A stretch of 64,000 nucleotides of DNA, taken from positions 3,590,501-3,654,500 of the forward strand of contig NC_054084.1 in assembly GCF_017562075.2 (NCBI RefSeq), read 5' to 3'. Shown here one piece after another: positions 48,691-60,456 of the stretch (position 1 is its first letter; each line of letters begins with the position of its first letter). Under the pieces are notes generated by a model. That model was not told the origin of the DNA, searched no databases, and saw only the letters and a program-made list of their open reading frames with translations. The position numbers and the translations under genes were made by a program. Source of the stretch: Anopheles merus (lineage: Eukaryota > Arthropoda > Insecta > Diptera > Culicidae).

Positions 48691-51103
48691 GCGGCTGGCT
48701 ACCCTCGGGGGACCGAGGGAGCGCATCTGATTTTTCGGTGTTGATGCGTAGCCGTGCTAGTTCCTGCGGTGAGTGCTCCTGCTGCTTTTGTGCAGGCGAA
48801 TCGGGATAAAGATAAAGCTCACGCATGCACTGCAGTGGGCTGCTGCGCCAGGTTCGATGGAAGCATGTGATCATGTGCAGGTGGGATCACACATGTGGGG
48901 ATGATCTTCATGTTGCAGGAAAGGTATCTTTGGGGGCAACAGGATGATTCTAAAAGAAGGTGATCATGTTGATCGACGATCATTGGAGTGTGCAATTAAG
49001 TAAAACTGCAATTTCAAGTATGAAACGCTCTAAAAGCATTCCAAAACACATTGGAACGAGCAGAACTTGGTAGTCCTTGTACATCTTGCTGTTTACACAT
49101 GTTACAGGATGCACTCCACCACAGTTCAGCAACGTTGAGTTGCATTCTCCATATTCATTCAACCCGAGATCCAAGACTCCACTGCATTCTCGCGCCCCGC
49201 TCGATTGCGATCGCGGATCGTTGTCTTTGCTTTGTTCTTCACTTGTCCTACCCAACGGTGAGAATGATTTTCAAGCATCCGAGGGGGGGGGGACATCAAC
49301 AACAGCAAAATCACCAAATATTATTTACGAGCGTTTCGTTTGATTTTAATGTATCAATTAGTTTGATATTTTTATTTTTACGATTCACACAGTTTCGGGC
49401 AGCACACGGGCGAGAGATAGAGAGGGAATATAAAATGCCAACAGCGCGCAAAATGGTTCTGATTCTTGTTTTATTTGTTTTGCGTTTGTGTTAAACGTGC
49501 GCTAAGTGTTTCTGTGTGATTTTGGAGGGTTGTGTTTTTTTGTTTTTTTTTTTTTTGCTGTTTCTATTTTTTCGACCATTGAGATTATAATGCGGGAGAC
49601 CATCGAGGTGGTTTGCCGCTGCATCGTCGGTTTCCCGTTGGCCGTTGGGATCGCTGGGATCCTTATTAGCAGTGTTCGCCTAATGATCAATCCATTTGTG
49701 GTGAATACACCATCGCAGGATCGGAACAGCATGGTTGCGGCGGCGTGTTTCTGCAGTGCGGCCTTTTTTTTCTTCTCGCGGCAAACTGTTTTCAATTATA
49801 TCTGAACGAATATTTATCAATTTATTGCCATCATAATGTTTCGGCCACGGTTGATGAGCGGGACACTATAAAAACGGAATGCTGTGCACAAAAAAAAACG
49901 ATCGTACGAATAAGGCGTGGGGAGTGCACAAGATCATGTTACAGCTTAAAGTTTGAGCAAGTGCAATATTTCAATTATAGTATTGTGCACATAAAATGCA
50001 AAATCAAAATGCTGGTATGCTAATTCAGCCTGCATCGCAAAGTTTAAAGCTTCTCCGATGCATAAATCAAACACTTCGGATGAAGAAGCCCCAAAATTAG
50101 GCTAATGATATAAATCGTATCATTAGAGCTTTAACAAAATCACCAAACAATCAATGGCCATTTCATCGCAAGCCGCTACCAACCCTTCTCCTCACAACAC
50201 TATGACCGAAGGGCAGATCCTTTCACCCTAAAATGCCAATCGTTTATCGCCTAAACCTTAGGCCTGAAAAGCTGCGAAAGCTCTCACGCTACATTGCGCC
50301 CCTTTTGTCGAAACGGTGAGCCACCAACACCACCTTCAAAACCTTTCATTTTGGCTCCAAATCATCCTGATTAGTTTGGCCGTATAATTAAACAACAAAA
50401 CGAAACGGTTCCCACCATCATGGGACAGCCGAAAAAAGCAAACCATTGGCTTAAATTGTAGGGTATGAGCTCCTTTTTTGCTGCTCCTGCTGCTGCTGCT
50501 GCTGTTGATGCTTCTTCCATTTCACCAGGATCCCCATTTGTCTAGCGCGAGAGAAGATTTTGCACACGGGGCAAGGTGTCCCGAACGCCCCCCAATCCCA
50601 GGGAATGTGCATAATGTACCACGATCGCGGTACGTTTGGCTTTTTGCCATTGTTGTTTGACTCCTTTACGTGCAGCCTGGCGAACCATTCGCTCCCATCG
50701 ATTCCTAGACACACACAAGCGCGCGCGCGATTCCTAGACGCTCATCAATCAACCGCAACGAACCCCCAGAAAAGCTCGCCATTTCGCCGGGCGTTCGGGA
50801 CACAAACCCCCCGATCACATAATCTCAAGAAGCTAGGCAATAAACTAAAGACCACCGGCTCTTTGCACAATTGATCGATGGAACGAAGCGACCGAGCGAC
50901 CCATCTCAATGGCACAGGTTGACCGAGGTTGAAGGGACTAGGCCACACGAAACTATCACGACCAACTTCATTCCCTTCGGCCTAGGGTGCTCCTAGGGAC
51001 TCTTAGCGAGATGATGATTTATGACGGAAGAAAATTAGTCTCCCGTTTGTTTTTGTGTTATTTTGTGGTTTTCAGCTCGCTTTTTTGCCCCTTCTCTCGC
51101 TCT

Positions 51104-51112
<9 letters not shown>

Positions 51113-51169
<57 letters not shown>
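51113..51169. repeat. (CT)28 microsatellite after a C-run
   Basis: 57 bases of perfect CT directly preceded by a run of C (51105-51113). Likely length-polymorphic. Confidence 0.97.
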
Positions 51170-51172
<3 letters not shown>

Positions 51173-51506
51173 CCAATTGTGGCTGCCCAAATTACTACTT
51201 GCCCCCTTCGCTGAGCCATTTTGTAATCAAACATCGAAGGCGGGAGGCTGATAGTTTCATTTCGCATTAACGCAAACCATCCTCACAGTCACATTCGCTT
51301 TTTCCCCCTGTTCATTACACCCTCAAGAGGCTAAAAGATTTATTTGTTTGTCGCTTTTTTTCTAAAGCTTTGGCTTTGGTTTTTTTGGGTTGACGAAACG
51401 AAAACTCTAATTAAGAAGCGTGTCTTTTGGGCTGGTTCGTTGCTCGATCGTGTTCGTGTTCGTTCGAGCAACCCGTTACATCAGGTCGCAGTGATCGAAA
51501 ACGGCA

Positions 51507-51534
51507 CCGCCTAGCAGCGTTGTTGCTTAGGCGG
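51507..51534. repeat. bulged hairpin
   Basis: CCGCCTA pairs with TAGGCGG, and after one bulged T, GCA pairs with TGC, around a 7-base loop. Function unknown. Confidence 0.7.
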
Positions 51535-52040
51535 AGTGGGAATGATTAAACATTACTCACCTCATAATGCGCTTTGATCCCACACACAATTAGGGGCTGC
51601 AAAGTGGGTGCTATTATAGCATAATTGACTTGTTATTAAATATCGCTTAAAACAAGCGTGGTGTGATGGAGCCAGTGCCCTGGAGAGCTAGGCTAAATAC
51701 GTCATCCAAAACGGCTGGGGCGTAGAGTTGGTGTAAATAATCAATAGATGTGGGAGCAAAAATTCGAGCGGAATAGGAGTTTTTAGTCCATTGATTAGTG
51801 TTTGCAATTAAGGAAGAATAACGTAAGAAATTAATTCACTTAATCAATGCTGTCTGAGTAGGTTCACGAGTATCAATATGATGAAATTGAGCTCCTTTGA
51901 GCACCTCCATGGATACAATGACAAAAGTTTCTTCTCTCTTCGCTTCTAAGCCATTATAAAAATATTCTAAAAAACATTTCAAACAAACAATATCTTTCAG
52001 CAACTTTTTTACGTTACATTTGCATTTGCGCCGTGTCGTA

Positions 52041-53156
52041 CTGCTCAAGACTCACACGTACATTTATTTCCCCTTCTTTTAAAGCCCCCTTCCCTGTTTC
52101 TTCGCAAGCTTCTTACTCTGTATCGTTTTGTTCGCTTTATCGTGGAGCTTTCCTTTGCGCCCACCCGAAAAAAAAAAATGACGCACACAACAATCACGGA
52201 GGGCAAAGCCACACACAACCGTGAGATCGCACATTTTAATTTAACGCTCCAACCCCGTCCGTCCGTCCATCCGCACCGCCGCGGACACACGGCCAAGGCA
52301 TTCGTTGGAATTTCGTTTCGCGATGTACGCTCAAGCAAAGGACAAGGAAAAATCGAGCCCTGCACAAAAAAAAAGGCTTCGCGAAAGGGGGAGGCAACAC
52401 GCGGAATGCGCGTTCCTTTGCGCTCTGGCCGTGGAAGTGGAACCGCCAGTGGAACCGGTACCGCACGCCCAAATTCGGTACCGCGAGGACCCACGCCCGA
52501 CAAAACCATGCGAAGACAAACAATCAGCTCACTTAGCCTGCCATCGTCCTCCCCGAGACGTGACCATATGGGTTGGGGAGGGAGAGGACAGGCTGTGTGC
52601 ACAAGGTACACAAGGTCCTCCCGGGGGCGATCGCGGACTGCAGTGGCGCAGATTCGAGTCGCGTTTGATTTTCCGTCTTCGTCGCCGCGTCGTCGTTGTG
52701 GTTGTCGTCGGGTGAGATACTGCGCGCAACAGTACACGGGTGACGGTAATCGCCCCGATCGAAGCCGGGAAAGGATTGCACACAGCGCTACAAACAATCC
52801 TCCCACGGCCGAACGCGCCCAGCCCCGGCAGTAATCGCACCGTTTATGCCGGGGCAGGGCCGGGATGAAAATAAAATGCGCAGCAAAGAACGAGAGCAAG
52901 CGAGGGAGGATACGCTAGCCGGAGGCGAAATTCTGCACACCAACAGCTCGTTCGGCGGCGGCGGCGGCGTTCTGGAGACGTTGTTCGAAATCGTCCAGTC
53001 CAAAAGTTTGCATAAGTCTCGCTCCCCAATCCATCGCCTCCCGGTGGATCGGCAATCTAGCTCAGATTCAGAGCCCAGCCAAGTAGCCTGGGCATATGAT
53101 CCTGTGTGTGTGTATCTCCAAGGCAACACCAGGGGGATGGGGCACAAAGACGAATG

Positions 53157-53188
<32 letters not shown>

Positions 53189-53790
53189 AAGAAGCAAAAC
53201 GGAATAGCAGCGAGCGGGGGAACACAAAAATTTATATAAAACCCGCCCGGGAACAGCGTGGGAAATGCACAGTAGTGTGTCTCTAATGTCTTATGTTTTG
53301 CCTCCCTTTGCTGTGGGGAGAGAGAGAGAGAGCAAACGATCACGCGAAAAGGGGAGAAGAAATACCATGCCCAGAGCACCGCGATGGTGAGAGTCGCGAA
53401 GAACGCGTGTACCACACAGTCCATTCGGTGCAGGAATTCGGGAAAAGAAGCCGGTGGTCCTGTGGAATGGCAGCCGCCCCAATAGCCGCCCCCGGGAAAC
53501 GAGCCGAGAGACAGAGCGCGACTGTGTGTATGTGTGTGTGTTGAAGAGGGGAGATGGACTGGGGGGAAATTGGAGAGCAAAATGGGGAGCGGGACAGATA
53601 AGGACGGACAGTTGAGCGCTTCTTTTCATGTAGCCCCACGCAGACTGACTCCACGCAAGGGGTGGAGGCCGGGTAGGGAAGAATTTGGGGTGGGCCATTC
53701 TGGTGGTGGGTTTTGTGTGAAACCATTTACTGTGGAGCCCGCGTCCATTGGTAGACAGTTTGACAGTGAAGGGTTAGGTTCGTAGTCTTA
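52041..53790. other. GC-rich block, stop-codon-poor on both strands, no accepted gene
   Basis: Long open frames lie on both strands: 52045-52899 on the minus strand (284 codons) and 52142-52834 on the plus strand (230 codons, GTG-initiated). Their products are rich in Arg, Pro and Ser and have no recognisable domain. Such mutual openness is expected from GC-rich, microsatellite-rich sequence. The block ends with TTTGACAG at 53759-53766, a motif also found close to the DLAT promoter, so it could be promoter or 5'UTR sequence of an unseen transcript. I do not call a gene. Confidence 0.5.
53157..53181. repeat. (GA)12 microsatellite
   Basis: Perfect GA tract of about 25 bases. Confidence 0.93.
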
Positions 53791-54518
53791 TTATTATACT
53801 TTTAAAATAACTGTTAAAAGCTTACTTTTTCTTTACAAATTTTGAAATATGAAAATTTATAGATTATTTTCTATCACACAGCTGCATCTTGAAAATGTCA
53901 AACAATTAAAGCGCAGCTATTTTGGCACAAACCTTTGCCTACTTCGATGGCCCGTGCAAATGCCAAATCCATGCGAACGCCAAACAATCGAGAACTGTTG
54001 CTCCAAACGCACATAATGGCCAGTAAATAACGAATTGCTATTATTGATCGCACGGGGCAACATGAAGGCAAAGACGAAGAAATAAGGAAAGAAAAACGAC
54101 GGCAATCGAAAACCCTTGCTGAACGATCGAGGGGAAATCGATTGATAAATCAAACATCGTGACCGTTGCTGGGTGCGGCACCGGATTCGAGCCCGTTTCA
54201 GCGTGCGATCGTACGCCCTCCTCCCTCCCAATCGATTGTACCACCAAGGACCACCGCACGCCGCGGCCCATCTGGGCAGGATCGGTGTGGAAGAACACAC
54301 ATACACAACGGCACAGTAAATGCCTATAATCAAAACGCGAAGAAGCTAAAACGGCGCAAGAGAGGCATTAAATTCCACCACGTTTGTGCCGCCGTCGAAG
54401 GGGTACGGGGAATGAGAAGAGCCGGGGAGGCACAAATAACAATAACAATAAGCTGGCGAGCGAGCCCTTTGGGGCCATAGAGGCGGAGTAATTTCGGAGT
54501 CCAGCCTGATACTTGGGA

Positions 54519-54534
54519 CACACACACACACACA
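54519..54534. repeat. (CA)8 microsatellite
   Basis: Short perfect CA tract. Confidence 0.85.
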
Positions 54535-54685
54535 AACTCCACCTCACGTGGACGGGGCACGTATTCGATTGGCTTAAGTGCGCCGTCGTCTTCGTCGCCG
54601 TTCTGCAGGAATGTTTTGGGCCGAATTTCGATTCGGTTTAATGCGGCGCGTTTCATACTGCGCACTGCGTTGTTAATTCGTCGTT

Positions 54686-54711
54686 GGGATGGTGTACTTT
54701 TGTACCATCCC
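54686..54711. repeat. hairpin, 8-bp stem plus wobble pairs
   Basis: GGGATGGT (54686-54693) pairs with ACCATCCC (54704-54711). Two inner G-T pairs extend the stem around a T-rich loop. A separate palindrome GTACGTAAACGTAC follows at 54721-54734. Confidence 0.8.
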
Positions 54712-56222
54712 GAACGCGTTGTACGTAAACGTACCTTCGATAAAGCAGTAAAGTATGGGCTGTATTAACAACTTAATCAGCAATCAGGCAGCGTACGATG
54801 GTTGGTACAGGCAGCAGCAACGAAAAGTCGTGGAATTCAAAATGGTGCTTATTCGAATGGAGCTTGGATGAGAATGAAACTACTATTTTTATACAAATAT
54901 GTATGTTTTTTCAATGAATAGTATAGAACGAGAATCCTTAGTTCAACTTCAGCTTAAGAAGACTTTAAGATGATCATGAAGGCTTTAAATGAAAAATCTA
55001 ATGACAAAGTCAACCTCTTATTACATTTAAGGACAAACTGGTCGTATCATGGCCAAGTATCCTTAATACTTCATTTTTTGATCTGACTATACCATATTAA
55101 ATTTATTTACCAACTTAGAAATCATATGCACGAGAGAAGAGGATGTAAAAAAGTAAATAGCATATCACAGATAGAATTTCATGACATATGAAAATCAGAT
55201 ACTGAACACGATATTATCAAACCAACAGAGCAGCATAGCATTTGACTTTATTCACGAGGTACACTGTAAACACTAAATAAAATTTCATGATTCATTCCTC
55301 GTTATCCTAGGTCAACGAATGATCATTACGTATTCGAAATAGGAAAAGAAAGATAAACTGAAAAGGATTTTTGCTGCATGAGAACATTATTCTGTGACAA
55401 AATAATACCTTCTTCTTAATGTAACGACCTACGCGATGCTCCAAGTTGAAAACAGATTCCTCCCGAAAATTAGAATCGAACAACGTCTGGCTTTCACAGA
55501 AGGTAGGAGGTAGAGGAGGTATCTAACATTAATTCTTTTATATAAGTTTGTGTAATTTGGTTCATTATGTTATTGTTACAAAAAATAAGTATTTCTCAAG
55601 AAATACGATTAATTTCACTGTTGGCGTCGATCGTTACTCCATCCTGTAACGGTTACCCGTACCGTGCCTGTTATTGCAGTTTAAATCTACCAGTAATGTC
55701 AGATGGTTTATACCAGCACGATCCAACCTTCCGATACTGGCACGATTTTCCCCGAAGTTTGACAGCTCTCGCAGCGAGAGGAACACAAGCATTTCTGTAC
55801 ATCTTTCTCGTTTCAGGTAAATTGATAATAATTATTTATCAATGAATATTTAGAGTTAGCTAAACTCCCCCACGCCCTTAATCTCTTCCGACGGACGCAC
55901 TGTACGCGGTACGTGCATCGGATTATCCCGCCCTATCACTGCCTCGGTACTGCGGTACAGACCGACACAGAAGTAGTTCCGCGTACACTTTCATCGCCAA
56001 GGTCGCCGCGGTCGGTCAGAAAGTGAAGGAGTAAAAAATCTCGTCCTTCCAGCATATTCCATACAAAGCCGTGTGTGCGTGCGTGAACAGATATTTGGCA
56101 AAATTGCAACCGCGCGGCGCCTCTATTGGCAGTGGAAATATTAACCTTTTCGTCCTTTACTTCGACAGTGACTGGGTGCCGGACGCAACATCTACACTCA
56201 CACACACACGTCACACACGTAG

Positions 56223-56257
56223 TTCAGTCGTCGTGCAGAGCTTGAAGCGATTGGACC
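56223..56257 (+). promoter_or_regulatory. DLAT core promoter: Inr plus DPE
   Basis: TTCAGTC puts an arthropod initiator with its A at 56226. Counting that A as +1, GGACC occupies +28 to +32 (56253-56257), exactly where the downstream promoter element (RGWYV) is expected. No TATA box lies about 30 bases upstream. This predicts a 44-base 5'UTR before the ATG at 56270. The motif spacing is seen directly; use as the start site is inferred. Confidence 0.6.
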
Positions 56258-56269
56258 ACTGCCGTTAAA

Positions 56270-58726
56270 ATGTTACGAACAATCATCGTACGAAACGAGA
56301 ATCTCCTGCTGCAAGGATCGGTCCGCAAAATACTGAAAGGAACTGCCGTCCGCTCGCTCAGCAGTGAGTGCGCCAAACGATCAGCCGCCGGCCACCGCAG
56401 GTAGGTTCCGTCCGCCGAACTGCTGCTGCTGTTGGTTATGTAATCTCCGGAAAACGAGATAAATCGGTGAAATTGTCGGTGTTTAGCACACTGTTCCCGT
56501 GTGAAAGCAACCGGTGAAATAATGGCACGTGCCATTGCGTGTCCGTCTGCCCTCCGGCAAGGACAAATGACTGTTTGGAGTGCGGTGGAAGTGTGGCCTT
56601 GGTTTTGATATACGATATGTTGTGTAATCTAAGCAACCCACTCACCACTCACTGTCTAGGCGCCAGCGGGTGGGAGGGAGGGAGGCCGTGCTTGCAAAAC
56701 GTCATCATGTGCATGTGCGTGTGATTGTGTGACGATGTTTACCGAAAGATAATTGATGCAATCAGCTGCAATTGCACAACAAATGTAGCTTTACTGATTT
56801 TTGCGAACGTTTCGTTCATCTATTTTGCTGTTTTAGAAGCTCGCACAACAACTTATCGAACGGTCGCAGCAGCCTGAAGGAGGTGACATGGAGAACGAAC
56901 TTTGTTCGCGGATATTGCAGCGGCTTTCCGGCCCACTCGAAGGTCCTGCTGCCGGCCCTGTCGCCCACGATGGAGCTCGGAACTATCGTCAGCTGGGAGA
57001 AGAAGGAGGGCGACAAGCTGAATGAAGGTTTGTTTATGTTTACTTGGTGTAGTAAACGAATGTAGCTTTGCATACGCGTATGGCGTGCCGTGCTTCGCGT
57101 AGTTTGCAATATTCCCAATGACCTTGCTGACATTCAGCCAGCATGGTTGTGCATCGGAAGCGCTCGGTCGAACCGACCTTATCGCATGATCCGACTGATC
57201 CACTCGCATGCTTGCCAAGCTATCAGCGAAGGGGGGCGAAGAAGTGATGATGCTGTTTGTGCAATGATCTGACGCTTTTCCCTTCCCCGTAGGTGATTTG
57301 CTGGCGGAAATCGAAACCGACAAAGCGACCATGGGCTTCGAGACGCCCGAGGAAGGTTACCTGGCGAAGATCCTGGTCCCGGCCGGCCAGAAGGATGTCC
57401 CCATTGGCAAGCTGGTGTGCATTATCGTTGAAAATGAAGCCGACGTGGCAGCGTTCAAGGATTACAAGGATACGGGCGGTGCGGCCAAACCGGCTGCTGC
57501 GGCTGCTCCCGCACCACCATCACCGGCCGCCGCCCCACCAACACCAACGCCACCGCCAGTCGCTGCGCCACCACCACCGCCACCAATGGCGGCCGCCCCT
57601 CAACCCATGACTGCGGTGGAGCAGCGTGGACCCCGTGTCTATGCCAGCCCGATGGCGAAGAAGCTTGCCGAGCAGCAACGTTTGCGATTGGAAGGTACGA
57701 CGGTGTTCCGGCACATTAACCAGCTTTGGTACAAACACAGCAGCAAACACGTCATGACTAACGCCGCATGCATTCCGTTCGTTTTTTTTTTATTTCTTTC
57801 TCGTCATACTTTCCTTTCTCCCCCACCCTCCGAAAAAGGCAAAGGATCCGGCTTGTTTGGTTCACTAACGTCTAAGGATCTTGCAGGTATGCAAGCGGCC
57901 GGTGCTGCCCCATCGGCCGGCGGTGCGCCTGCTTCCGCAGCTTCCATCCCTGCCGGTGCGGCGTACGTCGACCTGCCGGTATCGAACATCCGTGGTGTGA
58001 TTGCGAAGCGATTGCTCGAGTCGAAGACCACCATCCCGCACTACTACCTGACGGTGGACGTCAACATGGATCAGGTGACGAAGCTGCGGGCCCGCTTCAA
58101 CAAGCAGCTCGAGAAGGAGGGCGTCAAGCTGTCGATCAACGATTTCGTCATCAAGGCGGCGGCAATGGCCTGCAAAAAGGTGCCGGAAGCGAACTCCGCC
58201 TGGATGGACACGGTGATTCGTCAGTTCGACGCGGTCGATGTGTCGGTGGCCGTGTCGACCGACCGGGGACTGATTACGCCCATTGTGTTCTCGGCCGACC
58301 GGAAGGGCATTGCTGACATCAGCAAGGATGTGAAGAATCTGGCGGCGAAGGCGCGCGACGGCAAGCTGCAGCCGCAGGAGTTCCAGGGCGGCACGTTCAG
58401 CGTGTCGAACCTGGGCATGTTCGGGGTGACCCATTTCTGCGCCATCATCAATCCGCCCCAGTCGTGCATTCTGGCCGTCGGTGGCACCCAGAAACGTCTC
58501 GTACCTGACAAGGACTCAGAGAAGGGGTAATGTTGTAATGCAAATGCAGATGCAAAGGGGAAAGGTGTGACTCATTTTGTTTATCACTCTGAACAGCTTC
58601 AAGGAAAGTGACTACGTGTCGGTAACGCTCAGCTGTGACCATCGTACGGTTGATGGTGCTGTCGGTGCCCGCTGGTTGCAGTACTTCCGCCAGTTCCTGG
58701 AAGACCCCAACTCGATGTTGCTGTAA
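56270..58726 (+). CDS. DLAT: dihydrolipoamide acetyltransferase, E2 of pyruvate dehydrogenase
   Basis: Mitochondrial E2 core enzyme that transfers the acetyl group from lipoyl-lysine to CoA. Exons: 56270-56400, 56837-57027, 57293-57694, 57839-58526 and 58597-58726; they join in phase to 1,542 bases, 513 residues plus stop. Residues 1 to about 70 are an Arg/Ser-rich transit peptide. One lipoyl domain follows (about 77-155) with lipoyl Lys118 in ETDKATMGFE; human E2 has two such domains. Then come an Ala/Pro-rich linker (about 168-215), the E1/E3-binding domain (about 221-257, split by intron 3), a second Ala-rich linker and the catalytic domain (about 283-513) with DHRTVDG, His486 and Asp490 being catalytic. 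Introns are 436, 265, 144 and 70 bases, all GT-AG. Intron 3 is open and a multiple of three, so retention would keep the frame. The family is unmistakable. Confidence 0.97.
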
Positions 58727-58908
58727 AGTGTTGTAAAAGTGTTCTTCGACGGTAAGTTTTATTGTAATTTGTTGGTAATCCCGTGTCCCTTGTGATCATT
58801 ACTATTCTTCTTGTACTTGTAGGCCCTCTATATGCCTTGTGGCAGCAAAATTAAAAAAAAAACGAAACGAATGTCCATCTTCCATCAGGGGGTGCTACCA
58901 GAGCGAAA

Positions 58909-58935
58909 CACACACACACACACACACACACACAC
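58909..58935. repeat. (CA)13 microsatellite in the DLAT 3'UTR
   Basis: 27 bases of alternating CA. Confidence 0.93.
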
Positions 58936-59093
58936 GTAAGGAGGATGATACATGAAAGAGTGGATATAGAAAAAATATACTACTAGTAGTGGCCAGAGCC
59001 AGTGGTCAGAGGTAAGGAAAAGTATTGATGCTTTAGTTGCATAATTACTGCACTCATTCGTCCCAGGATGTGTCGCGTCCTATATCAAACGCT

Positions 59094-59115
59094 ACGCAAC
59101 GCAACGCAACGCAAC
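59094..59115. repeat. (ACGCA)4 tandem repeat
   Basis: Four pentamer units followed by partial sequence. Confidence 0.85.
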
Positions 59116-60456
59116 AAACAAAGAAAAGAGAAGGTCATCGGACCACCAGTGAAGATGATGATGGACTGATTTCCCTCCCTAGCAAGGATTTCCCCCTACA
59201 TCGCATACTTATGTACCAAATAGTTAATAGTTCCATACCGAGATTGACGAGCAATACACGCAACGCAGGACACTTTTAGCTGCAAATGCTGCCGAAAGTA
59301 ACCAATTACCTGTTCATAGTGTAGGCCATAGAGAGACAGAGAGAATGAAGGAGACGTTATACCGTTGTACAATAGGAACAGAGGGCCGTACCGCTCATAT
59401 ATTATATATGCTTATTGAATAGTAGTCTCACACACACACCCAGGGAGGGGAAACATTGCACTGAAAGAAGGAAACAACCCGTACAACCGCATCACAAGTA
59501 CAATACGAGATCTGCTCATATGTTTGTTGCGCAGCCCCGGTGTGAGTGTGTGGCAGACCGGGAAGCCAATGAAAAGCGAACAAAATCATCACCACCACCC
59601 TTCCTTCCTTATCGGCTACTCTTTCTTCAATTCGGCGATGAAATCGGCCACGAAAGTGACATCTTCCTCTATCAAACAGCGCTCCTAAAGCCACCAACAC
59701 ATCGGTCAATCTTTGATCAATCGGAGGTTGAAAGACGCGGATGAGCCACAGATAGAGCGAACAGAAGAAAAGACACAAAGACATCAAACGTAAACAAAAA
59801 AATACTAACGAGGGGACAAATTTAGACGACACTTGATAATGATAATTGATGTTTTGCTTGTTGAACAAGATCTTTATTGTATAGTTTTGTTTTATTGCGC
59901 GCTACTATTATTTTTAACATCGAGGAATAAATCAAATTTATTTATTGGTTACCGTTGGTTCACCGAAGGCACTTAATTGTAACAGTCCCAATGCGCTCAT
60001 TTGAATGTGTCTTTCGGCTTCGTCGTCCCCAGTGTGTTGTGTTGTTCACCGAGACAATAAAGACACACCACACGCACCAGGCAGTTGGTATTTGAATCTT
60101 GAGCAAAACAATTATTGTGATCGTACAGAATCGAAAATTTTAGTTTAAAACAAAGCACCACCAGTCAGTCAACCAGGCGTATGAAATATGTACTACAAAA
60201 TGTCAGGATACAAATACAACAACCTATCGGAGCTTACTTCGGAATTGTATCTTCTCTGCGGAAAAGGAACCTTATTCCAAACAGAAACTCAACGCAAAGA
60301 AAACAGATCAATGTGTGAACTAGGTAGAAGAATAACAATCGATGTTTTTGCAACCCCATTTCCCCGTCTCGCTTAGCAAGATGTGGCTTATTTAATGTGG
60401 ATAGTTTGTACAGTTTCAGCATTTACGTGTTTGAGCAACTCGACCACGATCGCCGT

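Larger units (their letters stand above)
46001..52040. other. gene-free stretch
   Basis: No supported exon. It holds a 29-base palindrome at 46415-46443, an AT-rich island at 48589-48690, a direct repeat CGATTCCTAGAC at 50699 and 50728, a (CT)28 tract at 51113-51169 and a bulged hairpin at 51507-51534. Open frames around 49500-49800 exist on both strands but are T- or A-rich and match nothing I know. Confidence 0.55.
53791..56222. other. gene-free stretch upstream of DLAT
   Basis: The interval 54880-55560 is markedly AT-rich and shows no coding frame. 54686-54711 forms a hairpin and GTACGTAAACGTAC at 54721-54734 is palindromic. Near 55758 the motif TTTGACAG is followed by CTCTCGC-A-GCGAGAG (55766-55780), a GAGA-type palindrome about 450 bases before the DLAT transcription start. 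No exon supported. Confidence 0.55.
58727..60061 (+). other. DLAT 3'UTR with an intron and poly(A) signals
   Basis: A GT-AG intron is visible at 58752-58822 (GACG|GTAAGT ... CTTGTAG|GCCC), its donor 25 bases after the stop codon. Downstream are (CA)n at 58909-58935 and ACGCA repeats at 59094-59115. AATAAA occurs at 59926-59931, followed by GT-rich sequence, and again at 60056-60061. The first fits a poly(A) signal best. The 3' end of the convergent gene on the other strand is close by and may overlap. The extent is inferred. Confidence 0.5.

Noticed and set aside
49502..49805. Overlapping open frames on both strands, hydrophobic on the plus strand
   Set aside because: The hydrophobicity comes from T-runs, and neither product resembles a known protein or transposon.
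24091..53266. Su(H)-type sites YGTGGGAA at 24091, 39999, 46292 and 53259
   Set aside because: drm is a Notch-related target in flies, but four matches equal the chance expectation for 64 kb.
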